Assembly (NCBI GenBank): GCA_964540695.1
Contig: CAZINS010000008.1
Span: 1 to 40,859 of the forward strand
Length of the DNA stretch: 40,859 bases
Reading direction: 5' to 3'
Source of the DNA: DYGA01 sp964540695
Lineage (GTDB): Bacteria; Patescibacteriota; Patescibacteriia; S139-126
A program made the translations under genes and the position numbers. The notes under the pieces are model-generated. The model made no database searches and was not told where the DNA came from. It was given only the letters and a program-made list of their open reading frames with translations. Positions within the stretch are counted from its first letter, which is position 1. Every line of letters starts with the position of its first letter. Shown here piece after piece: positions 31,418-40,119 of this stretch.

Positions 31418-33532
31418 ATGACTAAAAACAGTAATTTAAACGAAGAGTTTATTAATCGACAACATAAATTGAAAGGTCTAAAAAAGTCCGGTTTTAATCC
31501 ATATCCAGAAAGATTTGAAAAAAAACATCAAATTTTGGAACTATTGGAATATGCTGATAATAACGAGATTTTACCTGCGGAAAAATTGAACCAGGAAGAA
31601 AACGTATTCGTCACTGCCGGTAGAATTATGACTCTACGAGAACATGGCAAAATTACTTTCGCCAATCTACAAGATTTCTCTGGTAAAATACAAATATCAT
31701 TTTCCAATGATATTTTAGGTGATGAACATTATTCACTGTTGAAATTTTTCGATTTGGGAGATTATATCGGTATAACAGGTAAATTATTCAAAACTCATAA
31801 AGGCGAGGTAACCTTAATGGTTTATGAATTTATTTTTTTAGGAAAAGCCTTTAGACAATTACCAGAAAAATTTCATGGTCTTAAAGATAAGGAAATTTTG
31901 TACCGTCAAAGATATTTAGATTTGTTAGTAAATCAAGATACTAAAGAAAGATTTATACAAAGAGGAAAAATTATTAATTTTTTAAGAAAATATTTACAAG
32001 ATAATAATTTTTTTGAAGTGGAAACACCTATTTTAACTCCGACTGCTTCAGGAGCTTTGGCTAAACCCTTTATTACTCATCACCAAGCACTGGATGCAGA
32101 TTTTTATTTAAGAATAGCCCCGGAAACTTATTTAAAAAGATTGATTGTCGGTGGTTATGAAAAAGTATTTGAATTTGCTAAATGTTTTCGCAATGAAGGG
32201 ATAGATCCTTCACATTTACAAGAGTTTACTATGCTGGAGTTTTATGTAGCTTTTTGGAACTGGGAAGATAATAAAAATTTTACTGAAAGAATGATAGCTG
32301 ATATGGTATTCAATATTTTTGGTAAATATAAAATAAATTTATTTTCCAAAGAATTCAATTTTAAACCTCCTTTTCCTGTGGTGACAATGCGTGATTTAAT
32401 CTGGCAAAATTGTAAGATTGATATTAATAAAGTAGAAGATAAAAATGATTTGTTATTGAAAATAAAAAAAGCTGGTATCGATTTGGAAGATGTCGAAAAT
32501 ATTGGTCTGGGAAATTTAATTGACTCTTTGTATAAAAAAGTTGCCAGAGATAAAATTATTCAACCAACATTTTTAATAAGTCACCCCATTTCTCTCTCAC
32601 CACTAGCCAGAGCTAATGATAACAATAAAAATGCAGCTGATAGATTTCAACTAATTGTCAATGGCTGGGAGATAGTCAATGCTTATTCAGAATTAGTCGA
32701 CCCTTTTGAACAAAGAAAAAGATTAACTGAACAAAGTGAATTAAAAGCACAAGGCGATGAAGAAGCAATGATGATGGACGAAGATTATATAAAAGCTATG
32801 GAATACGGTATGCCGCCTATATCAGGATGGGGGATGGGAATTGATAGAATATGTACTTTATTTAGTGAGCAAGATAATTTAAAAGACACGGTTTTATTTC
32901 CATTATTGAAAAATAAAAATCAAATACCAGTTGAGAATATTAAAAAAGATGATTTAAACAATATTGAACCTGGAATTACCTATGAACAAGCTGTAATTAT
33001 TTTGAATAAGTATATTCCCAAAGATAACCCTTTATACAATCATTCCTTGGCAGTAGAAATAATTATGCGTTCATTTGCCAATAAATTTAAACAAAATGAA
33101 AATATCTGGGGAATTGCTGGTTTACTACACGATTTAGATTATTTAGAAACTAAAGAGCAACCTCATTTACATGGTTTAAAAACAGAAGAAATTTTACAAC
33201 AACACGGCGTTCATCCGGAAATAATTTATGCTATTAAAGCTCACAACCATTTACACGAGTTATCTTTGCATACTCTGTTAGCAAAAACTTTATATTCAGT
33301 TGAAGAACTGGCAGGACTTATCACTGCTTGCGCTTTAGTTCAACCGGATAAATCTTTAGCAGCTGTTAGTTTAGAATCTTTACAAAAAAAATTCAAACAA
33401 AAATCTTTTGCTTCTGGAGTGAATCGTTCAATTATTTTAAAATCAGAAGAGTATTTAAATTTGAAATTGAATGAGGTAATGTCCATTGCTTTAGATGCTA
33501 TGCAAGAAAATCATAAAAAACTAGGTTTATAA
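31418..33532 (+). CDS. lysS: Lysyl-tRNA synthetase fused to a C-terminal HD domain
   Basis: Residues 1-500 are a class II LysRS: an N-terminal anticodon-binding OB-fold (about 60-145, TAGRIMTLREHGKITFANLQ), motif 2 FEFAKCFRNEGIDPSHLQEF (251-270) and motif 3 GWGMGIDRICTLF (470-482). A normal LysRS ends there. This protein continues for about 190 residues with an HD-type metal-phosphohydrolase domain: H542 in YNHSLAVEIIM, the HD pair H571-D572 in GLLHDLDYLE, H585, and KAHNH at 608-611. The domain may be a nucleotidase, a nucleotide-binding regulator or a tRNA-related hydrolase; nothing in the sequence decides. The frame is continuous, with no internal stop. rdgB follows 2 bp later. Confidence 0.93.
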   Translation: MTKNSNLNEEFINRQHKLKGLKKSGFNPYPERFEKKHQILELLEYADNNEILPAEKLNQEENVFVTAGRIMTLREHGKITFANLQDFSGKIQISFSNDILGDEHYSLLKFFDLGDYIGITGKLFKTHKGEVTLMVYEFIFLGKAFRQLPEKFHGLKDKEILYRQRYLDLLVNQDTKERFIQRGKIINFLRKYLQDNNFFEVETPILTPTASGALAKPFITHHQALDADFYLRIAPETYLKRLIVGGYEKVFEFAKCFRNEGIDPSHLQEFTMLEFYVAFWNWEDNKNFTERMIADMVFNIFGKYKINLFSKEFNFKPPFPVVTMRDLIWQNCKIDINKVEDKNDLLLKIKKAGIDLEDVENIGLGNLIDSLYKKVARDKIIQPTFLISHPISLSPLARANDNNKNAADRFQLIVNGWEIVNAYSELVDPFEQRKRLTEQSELKAQGDEEAMMMDEDYIKAMEYGMPPISGWGMGIDRICTLFSEQDNLKDTVLFPLLKNKNQIPVENIKKDDLNNIEPGITYEQAVIILNKYIPKDNPLYNHSLAVEIIMRSFANKFKQNENIWGIAGLLHDLDYLETKEQPHLHGLKTEEILQQHGVHPEIIYAIKAHNHLHELSLHTLLAKTLYSVEELAGLITACALVQPDKSLAAVSLESLQKKFKQKSFASGVNRSIILKSEEYLNLKLNEVMSIALDAMQENHKKLGL

Positions 33533-33534
33533 GT

Positions 33535-34137
33535 ATGAAAAAACTGCTTATTGCCACTCATAATTTAGCAAAAGTATCAGATTATACAGAAATATTAAAC
33601 AATCATCCTTTTACAATCATTACGTTAAATGATCTTAATATTACTCAACAAGCAGATGAACCAGGGGAAAATTTTCAAGACAATTCTTTATATAAAGCAA
33701 AATTTTACGGTAATTTATCAGGTTATTTAACTCTGGCTGATGACGGTGGTTTGGAAATACCAATATTAAATAATTATCCAGGGGTGAGAACTAGACGTTG
33801 GGAATCAGAGAATCCACTAAACGACGAGGAGTTAATTGATAAAATTTTAAAAAAATTAAAAAAATATAATGGTAAAGATCGAAAAGCTATATTAAAAACA
33901 GTGGTAACTATTTATAACCCTGACAACGGAAAGTATTTGCAAGCTATAGGTTCAATTGAAGGTGAAATTACTAAACAACCATCAGCTATTAAACAACCAG
34001 GTTACCCGATTAGATCAATATTTTTTGTAACAAAAGCGGGAAAATACCTATCAGATTTCAATAAAAAAGAAAAAACTTTATACAATCACAGATTAGTAGC
34101 CGTTAAACAAATTATAAAAGAAATAAATTCATTATAA
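33535..34137 (+). CDS. rdgB: Non-canonical purine NTP pyrophosphatase, RdgB/HAM1 family
   Basis: Hydrolyses ITP, dITP and XTP to monophosphates, keeping deaminated purines out of nucleic acids. The 200-residue product opens with KKLLIATHNLAKVSDYTEIL (the family has ATxNxxKxxE) and keeps ENFQDNSLYKAKFYG, LADDGGLEIPILNNYPGV and a C-terminal YNHRLVAVKQI. The last motif is usually SHR, so Ser is Asn here. Parts of the substrate pocket are more divergent than in typical RdgB, so specificity may differ. It is packed between lysS and serS with gaps of 2 and 4 bp. Confidence 0.87.
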   Translation: MKKLLIATHNLAKVSDYTEILNNHPFTIITLNDLNITQQADEPGENFQDNSLYKAKFYGNLSGYLTLADDGGLEIPILNNYPGVRTRRWESENPLNDEELIDKILKKLKKYNGKDRKAILKTVVTIYNPDNGKYLQAIGSIEGEITKQPSAIKQPGYPIRSIFFVTKAGKYLSDFNKKEKTLYNHRLVAVKQIIKEINSL

Positions 34138-34141
34138 AATT

Positions 34142-35431
34142 ATGTTAGACATCAAATTTATAAAAGAAAACTTAGAATTAATTACCAAGAATAACTCAAA
34201 TAGAAATACGACTGTCGACTTAAATCGTTTGATTTCAATTTATGATAAAAAATTAGATTTACAAAAAGAGTTAGAATTATGGCGTTCAGAAAAAAATAAA
34301 TTCTCCAAATCAAAACCATCAACTGAATTGACTCAGAAGTTAAAAGATTTAGGTAAAAATATAAGTAATCATGAAGCAAAATTACGTTTATTGGACGAAG
34401 AGTTGATTGGTTTACAGTATCAAATCCCAAATATTAGTTTAGCAGACGTGCCAATTGGAAAAAATGAAAGTGAAAATAAAATATTAAAAGAAGTAGGAGA
34501 CAGACCAAAATTTAATTTTACCCCAAAAGATCATATAGAACTAGGAAAATTACACGATATTATAGATATTGAAACTTCAGCCAAAGTAACTGGAGCCAGA
34601 TTTAATTATTTAAAAAATCAAGCAGTTTGGTTGCAATTCGCTTTGACTAATTTCGCTTTTGACACCTTAACTAATAGAGACATTTTAGCTAAAATAATTG
34701 AAAATAATAATTTAAAAACAAATTCTGAACCATTTATCCCGGTAATTCCACCTTATATGATCAAACCTGAGGTATATGAAAAAATGGGGAGATTGAAAGT
34801 AGGTGACGAAGATAAATATTACTTAGCTAAAGATAATTTATATTTAATAGGTTCAGCAGAACATACAACCGGACCTATGTTCATGGATTATACTTTTGAA
34901 GAAAAAGATTTACCAAAAAGATTTATTGCTTTGTCACCAGCCTTCAGAAGAGAGGCTGGATCATATGGCAAAGATACTAAGGGAATTTTAAGAGTACACC
35001 AATTTGATAAAATAGAAATAGAAAGTTTTACACTGCCTGAAAATTCGATTGTAGAACAAGATTTTATCATAGCTATCCAAGAATATTTATTAAATCAATT
35101 AAACTTACCTTACCAAGTTATAATGGTCTGTACCGGTGATATGGGTGCGCCTGATGCTAGACAGATTGATATAAACACCTGGCTACCTGGACAAAATATG
35201 TATCGTGAAACACATACAGCTGATTATATGTCTGATTATCAAGCTAGACGACTAAATACCAGGGTTAAAAGAAATGATGGTAAAATAGATTATATTCACA
35301 TGAACGATGCTACCGTATTTGCCATTGGGAGAACTCTAATTGCTATTTTAGAGAATTATCAACAAGCTGATGGGTCTATCAAAATACCAACAGTTCTACA
35401 AAAATATCTTAATTTTACATTAATTAAATAG
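34142..35431 (+). CDS. serS: Seryl-tRNA synthetase
   Basis: The 429-residue class II synthetase has the SerRS start MLDIKFIKENLELITKN, the long antiparallel tRNA-binding coiled coil (about 30-105), the IPVIPPYMIKPEVYEKMGRL region and motif 2 FRREAGSYGKDTKGILRVHQ. The segment after CTGDMGAPDARQIDINTWLP reads RETHTADYMSDYQARR where most bacterial enzymes have RE-x-SSCSN-x-x-DFQARR. Motif 3 reads HMNDATVFAIGRTLIAILEN instead of the commoner HTLNGSGLAVGRT. Such changes around the Ser-binding site are worth noting, but the fold and order of motifs are intact. Confidence 0.94.
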   Translation: MLDIKFIKENLELITKNNSNRNTTVDLNRLISIYDKKLDLQKELELWRSEKNKFSKSKPSTELTQKLKDLGKNISNHEAKLRLLDEELIGLQYQIPNISLADVPIGKNESENKILKEVGDRPKFNFTPKDHIELGKLHDIIDIETSAKVTGARFNYLKNQAVWLQFALTNFAFDTLTNRDILAKIIENNNLKTNSEPFIPVIPPYMIKPEVYEKMGRLKVGDEDKYYLAKDNLYLIGSAEHTTGPMFMDYTFEEKDLPKRFIALSPAFRREAGSYGKDTKGILRVHQFDKIEIESFTLPENSIVEQDFIIAIQEYLLNQLNLPYQVIMVCTGDMGAPDARQIDINTWLPGQNMYRETHTADYMSDYQARRLNTRVKRNDGKIDYIHMNDATVFAIGRTLIAILENYQQADGSIKIPTVLQKYLNFTLIK

Positions 35432-35464
35432 TATTTTACGACACATCTAGTTTTGATCACCTAA

Positions 35465-35471
35465 AAGGGGG
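35465..35471 (+). promoter_or_regulatory. Shine-Dalgarno-like site before ftsQ
   Basis: AAGGGGG lies three bases before the ftsQ ATG. It is one of very few purine-rich sites at a start codon in this window, and the spacing is shorter than usual. It supports the choice of ATG 35475. Confidence 0.4.
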
Positions 35472-35474
35472 AAT

Positions 35475-36320
35475 ATGCAAAAAAATCATGTCTATCTGAA
35501 AAATAATAAATTTAAAAAAAGAAGGGATTATCATAAAAAAATTTTACGTAACCCCTTTTTTTTTAAAGATCATAAACAAGCTACAATTTGGGTTAATATA
35601 TTATTAGTTTTAATAATACTATTTGGAATTTATTATTTTATACAACATACAAGTTTTTTACAGATTAAAAATATTTATATAGAAGGTGGAGGTAGTATAA
35701 CGCAAAATTTAGTTCTAGAAATTTCACAAGAACAACAAAAATTAAATAGATTATTTATTTTTACTCAAGACAAAATTATTTTTTTCAATACCGATGCTTT
35801 TAAAAAAAATTTACAACAACAGATTTTACTTGAATCAATAAAAGTTCATAAAGATTTTAAACATAGGACCATTGCCATATCACTAGCAGAAAAGACTTCT
35901 AATTATTTTTTAATTAATCAAGGACAATATTTTACCTTAGACAATCAAGGTAATATTATTAGTATTATTGAAAGTATACCGACTACTACGCTACCAATTA
36001 TTGAATTTTGGTCATATAACTTATCAATTGGTTCTAAATTCGCTAATCAAGACTATTTATCCAAGTTAAACTATATCAATCAAGAATGGCCCAAAATTAA
36101 GAATAATTTAACAATACGTAGTTTTGAATTAATTGATGATAATTTAAATAAGATAATAATCAATACATCAGATGGTTATAAAATCTATTTAGATACTAAT
36201 ACGGATTTAAATAGACAAATAGAATCACTTAAAGATCTTTTATTAAGGTTAGAAAATGAAAATATAATAGTAAAGGAATATATTGATCTGTCAATCAATG
36301 GTTGGATTTATTATAAATAA
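35475..36320 (+). CDS. ftsQ: FtsQ/DivIB-like cell division protein
   Basis: A single-pass divisome protein that links FtsL/FtsB to septal wall synthesis. The 281-residue product has a lysine-rich cytoplasmic tail (about 1-35), one membrane helix (about 38-58), a POTRA domain starting at FLQIKNIYIEGGGSITQNLV (about 65-135) and a beta domain to the end. The end, VKEYIDLSINGWIYYK, is the usual FtsQ C-terminal strand (YIDLR...). It lies outside the main peptidoglycan cluster, downstream of serS. A hairpin follows at 36331. Sequence conservation is low, but architecture and end motif make the call likely. Confidence 0.85.
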   Translation: MQKNHVYLKNNKFKKRRDYHKKILRNPFFFKDHKQATIWVNILLVLIILFGIYYFIQHTSFLQIKNIYIEGGGSITQNLVLEISQEQQKLNRLFIFTQDKIIFFNTDAFKKNLQQQILLESIKVHKDFKHRTIAISLAEKTSNYFLINQGQYFTLDNQGNIISIIESIPTTTLPIIEFWSYNLSIGSKFANQDYLSKLNYINQEWPKIKNNLTIRSFELIDDNLNKIIINTSDGYKIYLDTNTDLNRQIESLKDLLLRLENENIIVKEYIDLSINGWIYYK

Positions 36321-36330
36321 TAGATTAAGA

Positions 36331-36354
36331 GTCGTATAAGGTTTATTGTACGAC
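36331..36354. terminator. Hairpin between convergent ftsQ and zinc-ribbon genes
   Basis: GTCGTA (36331-36336) pairs with TACGAC (36349-36354) around a 12-nt loop, in the 58-bp gap between the two convergent genes. Neither strand has a U-run directly after the stem, so termination efficiency is uncertain. Confidence 0.4.
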
Positions 36355-36378
36355 ACTAAGTATATAAAAAAATAATAA

Positions 36379-36591
36379 CTATTTACTCTTCTCCTTATCT
36401 TTATTGGCTAAATTTTTAGCATATTCTTTTATTCTTTGATGGATTGATTCATTCTGGCACCATAAACAGATAGAAGGATATTTATCTAAATTATCTTCTA
36501 GATTTGTTGTGTTGATGGTATATTCTTTACCACAAACTTTACAAACCCTTTTTTGAGTTCTAATTTGAGGGTTTTCAAAACTGCGAGCCAT
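36379..36591 (-). CDS. Small four-cysteine zinc-ribbon-like protein
   Basis: Not assigned to a family. The 70 residues contain two CxxC pairs, C17-x2-C20 (RVCKVCGKEY) and C42-x2-C45 (SICLWCQNE), 21 residues apart, which fits a small zinc ribbon. The tail is rich in Lys and Glu (NLANKDKEKSK). There is no signal peptide or membrane segment, so it should be cytoplasmic. It lies 1 bp downstream of the M23 hydrolase gene and is probably co-transcribed with it. Nucleic-acid or ribosome binding is possible for such proteins but cannot be shown here. Confidence 0.7.
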   Translation of the reverse strand: MARSFENPQIRTQKRVCKVCGKEYTINTTNLEDNLDKYPSICLWCQNESIHQRIKEYAKNLANKDKEKSK

Positions 36592-36592
36592 A

Positions 36593-37825
36593 CTAATAGC
36601 TTAAATAATTCAAAGGATTTACTGGTATACCATTGAGTCTTACTTCAAAATGTAAATGTGGTCCGGTAGTCAATCGGCCAGCACCTGGGGTTCCAGGGGT
36701 ACCTCCAACCAATCCTATGGTTTGACCTTGTACCACATAAGTTTCTTCTTCAACTAGAATGCTTGACACATGGCCGTAAACAGTTGAAATGCCATTATCA
36801 TGAATTAACATGATATAACTATAACCCATTCCCCCATCTTTTGATCTGGCCACATAACCTGAAGCTGCTGCTTTAATTGCTTCTCCTTGTTTTGCTCTGA
36901 TATCTATAGCTGGGTGTTCAAATATATTTCGGTAGGGGTAATCTGGATCATGAAAATAAGCTGTTATGTATTGAGAGCCTACTGGCCAAATCATCCCGGA
37001 TTTAGAGATATCCCCTAACTGTCCTGAACTGGCCATTTTTTCTCTAATTGTACGCTCGAGATAGGCAATCTCGTTGTTCATTTTATCATACAAAGCTCTT
37101 TCTTCATTTAAAAGTTGCTGATATCTTACTTCATCACGTTTTGTTTGATCTAATAAATAATTTTTTGTATTTTGAGTCATTAAAAGATCTTGTTTTTTTT
37201 CAGCTAATTCAATTTTTATTTCATTCAATCTAGCTTGTTTATTGGTTAAATCAACATGATTAGCTTCCAATTCAGCTTTCAATTCTTTGATCTTATCAAG
37301 GCTAAACTTTAAATCGGTTTCTAAACTTTCCAGATAAGTAATTTCATTGAAAAATTGTGATAATGAATCATATAGCACCATTACTTCTAAATAAGTTTTA
37401 TCATCTTGTCTATTCATAGTACGTATAAATTCCCCAATTTGATTTTTAAGTTTTTCTATTTTATTATTATTTAAATCAATATTTTCTTGGTTCAATCTAA
37501 TCTCGAGATTTATTTGATTAATCTGTTCTTGAATTTTTAATACCTCCAATTCAGTTTTAGCTATTTGGGCATCGATTATTTCCATTTGATTAGCTAATGA
37601 AACTTTTTCGTTTTGTTTATTCCTAATAGCAGTTTGGTAACGAGAAATTTGAGCCTCAATATCTGTAATATCATTCTTTTTACTATTGATATCTTGTTGT
37701 AATTGGTTGATTTCAATCGCAGCTTCGTCAGGATTTGATAGCTGTGCCCATACAAAAAATAACGGCAAAAATATTGTCGAACAAATAATTATAGATAAAA
37801 TTACTTTAAATTCAATTTTTTTCAT
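36593..37825 (-). CDS. Secreted M23 murein hydrolase / EnvC-PcsB-like activator
   Basis: The 410-residue product has a signal peptide (about 1-27, ending FVWAQ), a long coiled coil (about 35-262) and a C-terminal LytM/M23 domain (about 280-410). Zinc and catalytic residues are all present: H304 and D308 in EHPAID, H352 in YGHVSS, and H390/H392 in GPHLHFEVR. It could therefore be an active endopeptidase, unlike EnvC and NlpD, which have lost these residues. The coiled coil plus M23 layout is shared with EnvC and PcsB, which are controlled by FtsEX, but no ftsEX is in the window. The promoter overlaps the end of gltX. Confidence 0.9.
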   Translation of the reverse strand: MKKIEFKVILSIIICSTIFLPLFFVWAQLSNPDEAAIEINQLQQDINSKKNDITDIEAQISRYQTAIRNKQNEKVSLANQMEIIDAQIAKTELEVLKIQEQINQINLEIRLNQENIDLNNNKIEKLKNQIGEFIRTMNRQDDKTYLEVMVLYDSLSQFFNEITYLESLETDLKFSLDKIKELKAELEANHVDLTNKQARLNEIKIELAEKKQDLLMTQNTKNYLLDQTKRDEVRYQQLLNEERALYDKMNNEIAYLERTIREKMASSGQLGDISKSGMIWPVGSQYITAYFHDPDYPYRNIFEHPAIDIRAKQGEAIKAAASGYVARSKDGGMGYSYIMLIHDNGISTVYGHVSSILVEEETYVVQGQTIGLVGGTPGTPGAGRLTTGPHLHFEVRLNGIPVNPLNYLSY

Positions 37826-37847
37826 TATGCATGGGGGCTATATCTAT

Positions 37848-37876
37848 ATTATATCATATTTAACTAATTTTTTCAA
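37848..37876 (-). promoter_or_regulatory. Promoter of the M23 hydrolase gene
   Basis: On the minus strand TTGAAA (37871-37876), a 17-bp spacer and TATAAT (37848-37853), with TGA before the -10. The -35 lies in the end of gltX. The leader of about 16 nt contains an extra ATG (37832) that opens a six-codon reading frame overlapping the true start out of frame. Confidence 0.65.
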
Positions 37877-39311
37877 TAGCTTTATTAATTCTATACAAAC
37901 TTTCTTTTTTTTCTAAAATTTCCATACAGGCAAAGACATCTGGTGAAAATTCTTGACCAGTAATAGCTACCCGCAGTGGCCAAAAAGACTCAGCTCTGTT
38001 ATAACCCTTGATTTCTCTTTTGTCATCAAGATATTTTTTTAATTTTTCAGCTAACCAATTATCACTATAGTTATCAATTAATTCCTTGAAATACAATAAA
38101 ATTTCTAAAACTCTCTTTTGGTCAGACTTTTTTGGTATCAATAAATCTGATTGATAATCTGGTAATTCATACAAAAAGCCTGATTTAATACTAAGTTCTT
38201 CTAAATTATTTGCTCTTGATTTAAATAAATCGATAATTTTATTTAAAGGATATAAATTTGGTTTATAAAAATCTTTATTGACCATAAACGGTTTGAACTT
38301 ATCAATCAATACTTCAGTTGGTTGGTTGGCAATATAGTGAGAATTAAACCAATTTAATTTTTCTAAATTCATTATTGCGCCTGATTTTTGTACTTTTTCT
38401 AAATTAAATTCAGTTATTAATTCAGTTAAAGTAAAGAATTCTTTATCATCACCCGGGTTCCAACCAAGTAAGGCAATAAAATTTAAAATAGCTTCCGGAA
38501 GATATCCTTTACTTAGATAATCATCGGCTGCAACATCACCTTGCCGTTTTGATAATTTACTTTTATCTTTATTTAAAAGTAAAGGTAAATGAGCAAAGAT
38601 AGGTATTTCCCAATTAAAAGCTTGGTATAACAAAATATGTTTTGGTGTTGATGGTACCCACTCCTCTCCTCTGATTACATGAGTTATTTTCATTAAATGA
38701 TCATCAACAACATTGGCTAAATGATATGTAGGATAACCATCACTTTTTAATAAAATTTGATCATCAATAGTGTCATTGTTTACAGTTATTTTTCCTCTAA
38801 TCAAATCATTAAATGAAGTATTGCCTTTTTCAACTTTCAATCTAATTACATAAGGCTTATTGTATTTTAAATTATCAGCTACAACCTCTTTGGTTAAATG
38901 ACGACAGTTACCGTCATACTTTGTAGGTAATGATTGATTTATTTGTTGTTGTCTTACTTCTTCTAATCTTTTATTATCACAAAAACAATAATAAGCTTTG
39001 TTGTTATCGATTAGATTTTGTATTTGTTTATGATATATATCTTTACGTTCTGATTGAATGTATGGTCCGTTGGGTCCTGGACAATCTGGTCCTTCATCAT
39101 AATTTATGCCAAATTTTTTTAAAGTAGCAGTAATAATTGATGCTGCCTCTGGTAAATATCTTTCCCGATCCGTATCCTCTATTCTTAGAATAAATTGTCC
39201 TTGGTTTTTTTTGGCAAATAAATAATTATAAAGGGCGGTACGTAACCCGCCAATATGTAGAAATCCAGTTGGACTGGGAGCAAATCTTGTTCTAACTAAT
39301 TGTTTTTTCAT
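37860..39311 (-). CDS. gltX: Glutamyl-tRNA synthetase
   Basis: A class I synthetase of 483 residues, the usual length. It shows RFAPSPTGFLHIGGLRTALY with the HIGG motif at 19-22 and the KLSKRQG form of the KMSKS loop (252-258). A zinc-binding set typical of many GluRS is visible: C109-x-C111 in YYCFCDN and later Y132 and C136 in KYDGNCRH. HVIRGEEWVPSTPKHILLYQ also fits. The anticodon-binding helical region is at the C-terminus. The start overlaps the end of the wecG-like gene by 20 bp. Whether it also charges tRNA-Gln cannot be judged here. Confidence 0.96.
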   Translation of the reverse strand: MKKQLVRTRFAPSPTGFLHIGGLRTALYNYLFAKKNQGQFILRIEDTDRERYLPEAASIITATLKKFGINYDEGPDCPGPNGPYIQSERKDIYHKQIQNLIDNNKAYYCFCDNKRLEEVRQQQINQSLPTKYDGNCRHLTKEVVADNLKYNKPYVIRLKVEKGNTSFNDLIRGKITVNNDTIDDQILLKSDGYPTYHLANVVDDHLMKITHVIRGEEWVPSTPKHILLYQAFNWEIPIFAHLPLLLNKDKSKLSKRQGDVAADDYLSKGYLPEAILNFIALLGWNPGDDKEFFTLTELITEFNLEKVQKSGAIMNLEKLNWFNSHYIANQPTEVLIDKFKPFMVNKDFYKPNLYPLNKIIDLFKSRANNLEELSIKSGFLYELPDYQSDLLIPKKSDQKRVLEILLYFKELIDNYSDNWLAEKLKKYLDDKREIKGYNRAESFWPLRVAITGQEFSPDVFACMEILEKKESLYRINKAIEKIS

Positions 39312-40041
39312 GTTTAGTAAAAAATAAATAAGTAAAAATAAATACGGCTTTTATAATTCTCTGCCAGCGCCAGGGTTGTTGATAAAGACGATAAAGCCAT
39401 TCTAAACCTAAACGTCTGTAAAATAAAGGTGCTCTTTTTACTTGTTTAGATATGTAATCAAAAGTCCCACCTACACCAACAGCTATTCTAACAAAGGGTA
39501 AATTTTTTTTATGATCAGCAATCCATAATTCTTGTTTAGGATGCCCAAGACCTACCAATAAAACTTGTGCTTGTGATATATTGATCTGATTTAAAATTTC
39601 TTCAGAACCTGTCCAAAAATCATTATTTTTTTCTATCTTCCCCCCGGCTAAGGTAAAAATTTTTAAAAAAGGATACTCTTTTAGTATTTCATTTTTTGCA
39701 AGTGTTGCTGCTTGATTACCGCCTCCCAATAAAAATATTGTAATATCTTCTTGAGCGCAGATAGAAAAAATAGTATCTACAATATCGACCCCTGGTAAAC
39801 GTTGAGGTATTTTTTTGTATTTTAGAAAATAAGCTAATTGTAAGCCAAATCCATCAACTAAATTCAAATCAGTATTATTTAAAATTTCCTTAAATTCTTT
39901 ATTTGATTGGGCATCTACTAAAAATTCTGGATTTACCGTCGCTACCTGATTAAATTTATTTGATCTTAAAAATTCACTAATCTTATTTTTAAATATATCT
40001 AAAGTAATTGCATCTATTTTAACTCCTAAAATTTTATTCAT
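39292..40041 (-). CDS. WecG/TagA/CpsF family glycosyltransferase (GT26)
   Basis: A cytoplasmic, membrane-associated transferase that adds a sugar such as N-acetylmannosamine or its uronate to a polyprenyl-linked acceptor in surface polymer synthesis. The 249 residues cover the family length. Typical stretches are VATVNPEFLVDA, LVDGFGLQLAYFL, RLPGVDIVDTIF, IFLLGGGNQAATLA, VLLVGLGHPKQELWI and RIAVGVGGTFDYI, with RAPLFYRRLGLEWLYRLYQQP near the end (in two adjoining parts). Which sugar and polymer are involved is unknown. The predicted promoter would start transcription at or next to the ATG. It precedes gltX with a 20-bp overlap. Confidence 0.92.
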   Translation of the reverse strand: MNKILGVKIDAITLDIFKNKISEFLRSNKFNQVATVNPEFLVDAQSNKEFKEILNNTDLNLVDGFGLQLAYFLKYKKIPQRLPGVDIVDTIFSICAQEDITIFLLGGGNQAATLAKNEILKEYPFLKIFTLAGGKIEKNNDFWTGSEEILNQINISQAQVLLVGLGHPKQELWIADHKKNLPFVRIAVGVGGTFDYISKQVKRAPLFYRRLGLEWLYRLYQQPWRWQRIIKAVFIFTYLFFTKHEKTIS

Positions 40042-40049
40042 ATAAGTAA

Positions 40050-40078
40050 ATTATGAGGCTTTTATGGTAATATTTCAA
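40050..40078 (-). promoter_or_regulatory. Promoter of the wecG-like gene and gltX
   Basis: On the minus strand TTGAAA (40073-40078), a 17-bp spacer and CATAAT (40050-40055). The predicted transcript start near 40043 is within about 2 nt of the ATG at 40041, so the mRNA is probably leaderless. Confidence 0.55.
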
Positions 40079-40119
40079 GTCAAAATTGATTATTTAGACT
40101 TCAAAAAAATTAAAAATTA

